Origin: Prevotellaceae bacterium
Lineage (GTDB): Bacteria; Bacteroidota; Bacteroidia; Bacteroidales; UBA932
Direction of reading: 5' to 3'
Assembly (NCBI GenBank): GCA_031257455.1
Contig: JAIROQ010000028.1
Span: 1 to 6,473 of the forward strand
Length of the DNA stretch: 6,473 bases
Of the stretch, positions 4,483 through 6,473 are shown piece after piece (the first letter of the stretch is position 1; every line of letters begins with the position of its first letter). Under the pieces are notes generated by a model. It had not been told where the DNA came from, searched no databases, and was given only the letters and a program-made list of their open reading frames with translations. A program made the translations under genes and the position numbers.

Positions 4483-6473
4483 GTGACCGCACTGACCCTT
4501 TTCATATACCATTTCTTCCGCCGGCATAAAACCGTATTTTATGCTGCGCTGCTGGTTTCTACCGCCTGCTTTGCCTTTTTCGGGTCGAAAATTACTTTTG
4601 AGGAAGACATAACCAAACTCCTGCCGGCGACAGAGCAGGAAAGCGCGGAAAAACTCGTCTTTTCCAACCTTAAAGTAAAGGACAAACTGTTTATCCTCTT
4701 TTCCCCTGCCGCCGGAGACGTAGCGCCGGACGATTTGATTGCCGCCGCCGGCGAATTTGTACAATCGCTGCTGGAGAAGGATACGGCATACCGCGTTATC
4801 AACAATATCCTGTATGAAATAGACGAAAGTCTGCTGGAAACCGGAGTCGCTTTCCTGTATGAACATGCGCCGGTATTTTTGGACGCCCCGCAATACGGCA
4901 GGATAGATTCGCTGCTGGAGCGCGTGGACAGCCAGATGCAGGAAAATTATGCCGCCCTGACTTCCGTAGCCGGCATGGCCTATAAGGAAATAATTGCGCA
5001 AGACCCGATAGCCCTGCGCAAGCTGTTCCTTGCCGGCGCCGGCAGTATAGGCAACGGACTGGGCGGAAATTACGCGTTTTATGAAAATCATATTTTCACG
5101 GCGGACACGGCGGTGCTGGTGGCTTTCCTGTCGCCGAACTTCAAATCGTTCGACTCGAAGCAAAATACCCTGCTGATAAACCTGATTACGGAAACGGCCG
5201 GGATTTTTGAGCAACAGCATCCCGAAATCACGCTGCACTATCACGGCGCACCGGCGCGGAGCGCGTTCAACTCCAAACGCATTAAACTGGACTTGCTGCT
5301 GACCGTTTCCATTTCGTTATTGCTGATATTGGCGTTGCTGCTGGTTTGCTTCCGCAATAAATCGACCTTGCTGTATCTCATCATGCCGGTGATTTACGGC
5401 GTGCTGTTCGCCCTGTCGATGATTTATTTCATAAAGGGGAGCATGTCGCTTATGGCTATCGGCATCGGGGCGATTGTGATGGGCGTGGCGTTCAGCTATT
5501 GCCTGCATATTATCACCCATTACAAATATGTCGGTAATCCCGAAAAAGTATTGAAAGACCAGACCGTCCCGGTGTCGCTGGGCGTGCTTACGACCATCGG
5601 CGCATTCATGGGGCTGCTGTTTACCGAATCGGAGCTGTTGAGCGATTTCGGCCTCTTCGCCTCGCTGGGACTGGTGGGGACAACGTTGTTCGCATTGCTG
5701 TTCCTGCCGCAGTTTTTCAATCCTGAAACCAGTAAAAAATCCGAAAAAGCCTTTGCCATCCTGGACAAAATAAATGCTTACCCGCTGGAAAAGAAAAAAT
5801 GGTTGATTGCCACTATCCTGATGGCAAGTGTCGTATGTTTCATCGCTTCGGGAAAGGTAAAGTTCGACTCCGATTTGCAAAATATCGGTTATCATGATAC
5901 GCAGGTAGGACAATCCGAACAACTGCTGGCTTCAAAAACCGCCGACAGCGTGTCGGTTGTTTATTTCGCGGCCGTGTCGGAAGATTTGGATGCGGCGCTG
6001 GAGGCGAGTATCCGGCTGTGCGGCGGATTGGATACGCTGGCGGCCGGCGGTTTAATCAAAGGGTATGCCGCCCCGTCATCCCTATTTGTTCCCGCCGCCG
6101 AACAGCGGCAACGCATTGCCCGATGGAAAAACTACTGGACGGAGGAAAAAAAGGCGGACGCACGGCAAAAAATTACCGATGCCGGCAACCGGTATAAATT
6201 CCTGCCGGGAACATTCGACCCGTTCTTTGCCTCGCTGGATGCGGAGTACGAACCGGTATCGCTGTATGACGCCGGAATAATTCCGCCCGAAATAGCAGAT
6301 AATATCATCGAATATACCGGCGACAGTTACCTCGTTTTTATTCCCGTGCGGATGGACAGGAAACAGCTGATGGATGCGGGAAGCCGTGTGATTACAGGCC
6401 ATCCGGACTTTGTGGTGGTTGACCCGATGTACTACACCAGCGATATGGTGAAAGTCATACACGGCGATTTTAA
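4483..6473 (+). CDS. RND/MMPL-family lipid exporter, 3' end missing
   Basis: An uninterrupted frame of 663 codons runs from a GTG at 4483 to the right edge without a stop; an in-frame TAA at 4444 limits the start. The translation begins MTALTLFIYHFFRRHK, has a first membrane helix (about 17-34), then FEEDITKLLP opening a periplasmic domain of about 230 residues. A bundle of five helices follows (about 269-288, 292-316, 319-345, 361-378, 388-411). Helix 7 starts at Trp440, and the second periplasmic domain opens with FDSDLQNIGYH, echoing the first half as expected of an RND duplication. Helices 8-12 lie outside the window. It probably exports the operon's lipid or polyene product across the inner membrane. 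In helix 4 the sequence GVAFSYCLH has Ser338 where MmpL3 has the proton-relay Asp of its Asp-Tyr pair. The GTG start and missing stop make the gene easy to overlook. Confidence 0.88.
   Translation, partial: MTALTLFIYHFFRRHKTVFYAALLVSTACFAFFGSKITFEEDITKLLPATEQESAEKLVFSNLKVKDKLFILFSPAAGDVAPDDLIAAAGEFVQSLLEKDTAYRVINNILYEIDESLLETGVAFLYEHAPVFLDAPQYGRIDSLLERVDSQMQENYAALTSVAGMAYKEIIAQDPIALRKLFLAGAGSIGNGLGGNYAFYENHIFTADTAVLVAFLSPNFKSFDSKQNTLLINLITETAGIFEQQHPEITLHYHGAPARSAFNSKRIKLDLLLTVSISLLLILALLLVCFRNKSTLLYLIMPVIYGVLFALSMIYFIKGSMSLMAIGIGAIVMGVAFSYCLHIITHYKYVGNPEKVLKDQTVPVSLGVLTTIGAFMGLLFTESELLSDFGLFASLGLVGTTLFALLFLPQFFNPETSKKSEKAFAILDKINAYPLEKKKWLIATILMASVVCFIASGKVKFDSDLQNIGYHDTQVGQSEQLLASKTADSVSVVYFAAVSEDLDAALEASIRLCGGLDTLAAGGLIKGYAAPSSLFVPAAEQRQRIARWKNYWTEEKKADARQKITDAGNRYKFLPGTFDPFFASLDAEYEPVSLYDAGIIPPEIADNIIEYTGDSYLVFIPVRMDRKQLMDAGSRVITGHPDFVVVDPMYYTSDMVKVIHGDF

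Noticed and set aside
4276..5244. Minus-strand 322-residue reading frame with RETFAERR repeats
   Set aside because: It is antisense to the thioesterase end and to the exporter frame, which has clear membrane helices and family motifs; the repeated RETFAERR is the 21-bp repeat read backwards.
5317..5922. Minus-strand 201-residue reading frame, very rich in Gln and His
   Set aside because: It is the antisense shadow of the exporter's hydrophobic membrane helices; the composition is that of a shadow and no domain is visible.

Overview
The window looks like Bacteroidota DNA, most likely Bacteroidales. A promoter matching the phylum's TTTG / TAnnTTTG consensus precedes the first gene. Most genes lack a Shine-Dalgarno sequence and have A-rich leaders. 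The intergenic gaps carry heptanucleotide arrays and GCAATCC/TTGCGA-type inverted repeats. Apart from the HicB gene, the proteins resemble those of Bacteroidota fatty-acid / aryl-polyene-like lipid clusters. Taxonomy is inferred from these features, not from a marker gene.

Layout. Positions 1-392 hold no convincing gene. They contain a GC-rich, hairpin-prone stretch, a dispersed repeat, a large inverted repeat and a heptamer array. A good promoter at 393-424 then starts a run of six plus-strand genes with no opposing genes: a PlsC-type acyltransferase with a membrane-embedded C-terminal half (448-1809), a catalytically intact FabF-type ketosynthase (1899-3125), a stand-alone HicB-like protein (3250-3582), an acyl carrier protein (3640-3882), a hotdog-fold acyl-thioesterase (3918-4457), and an RND/MMPL-family exporter that starts at a GTG and runs off the right edge (4483-6473).

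How the genes fit together. The ACP carries the growing chain, the ketosynthase extends it, the thioesterase or the acyltransferase releases it or moves it to a membrane acceptor, and the MMPL protein exports the lipid product. This set is a recognised core of aryl polyene / flexirubin-like pigment clusters and related lipid clusters. The diagnostic genes (ammonia-lyase, second ketosynthase, ketoreductase, dehydratase, LolA-like carrier) are not visible, so the product cannot be named.

Most unusual points. A composite repeat (heptamer array, GC-rich palindrome, heptamer array) sits on both sides of the ketosynthase gene, supplies its stop codon and abuts its start codon, with the palindrome core flipped between copies. 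A 21-bp tandem repeat has become the basic C-terminal tail of the thioesterase. An orphan HicB sits inside the lipid operon. The exporter has Ser where the MmpL3-type proton-relay Asp is expected in its first membrane domain.
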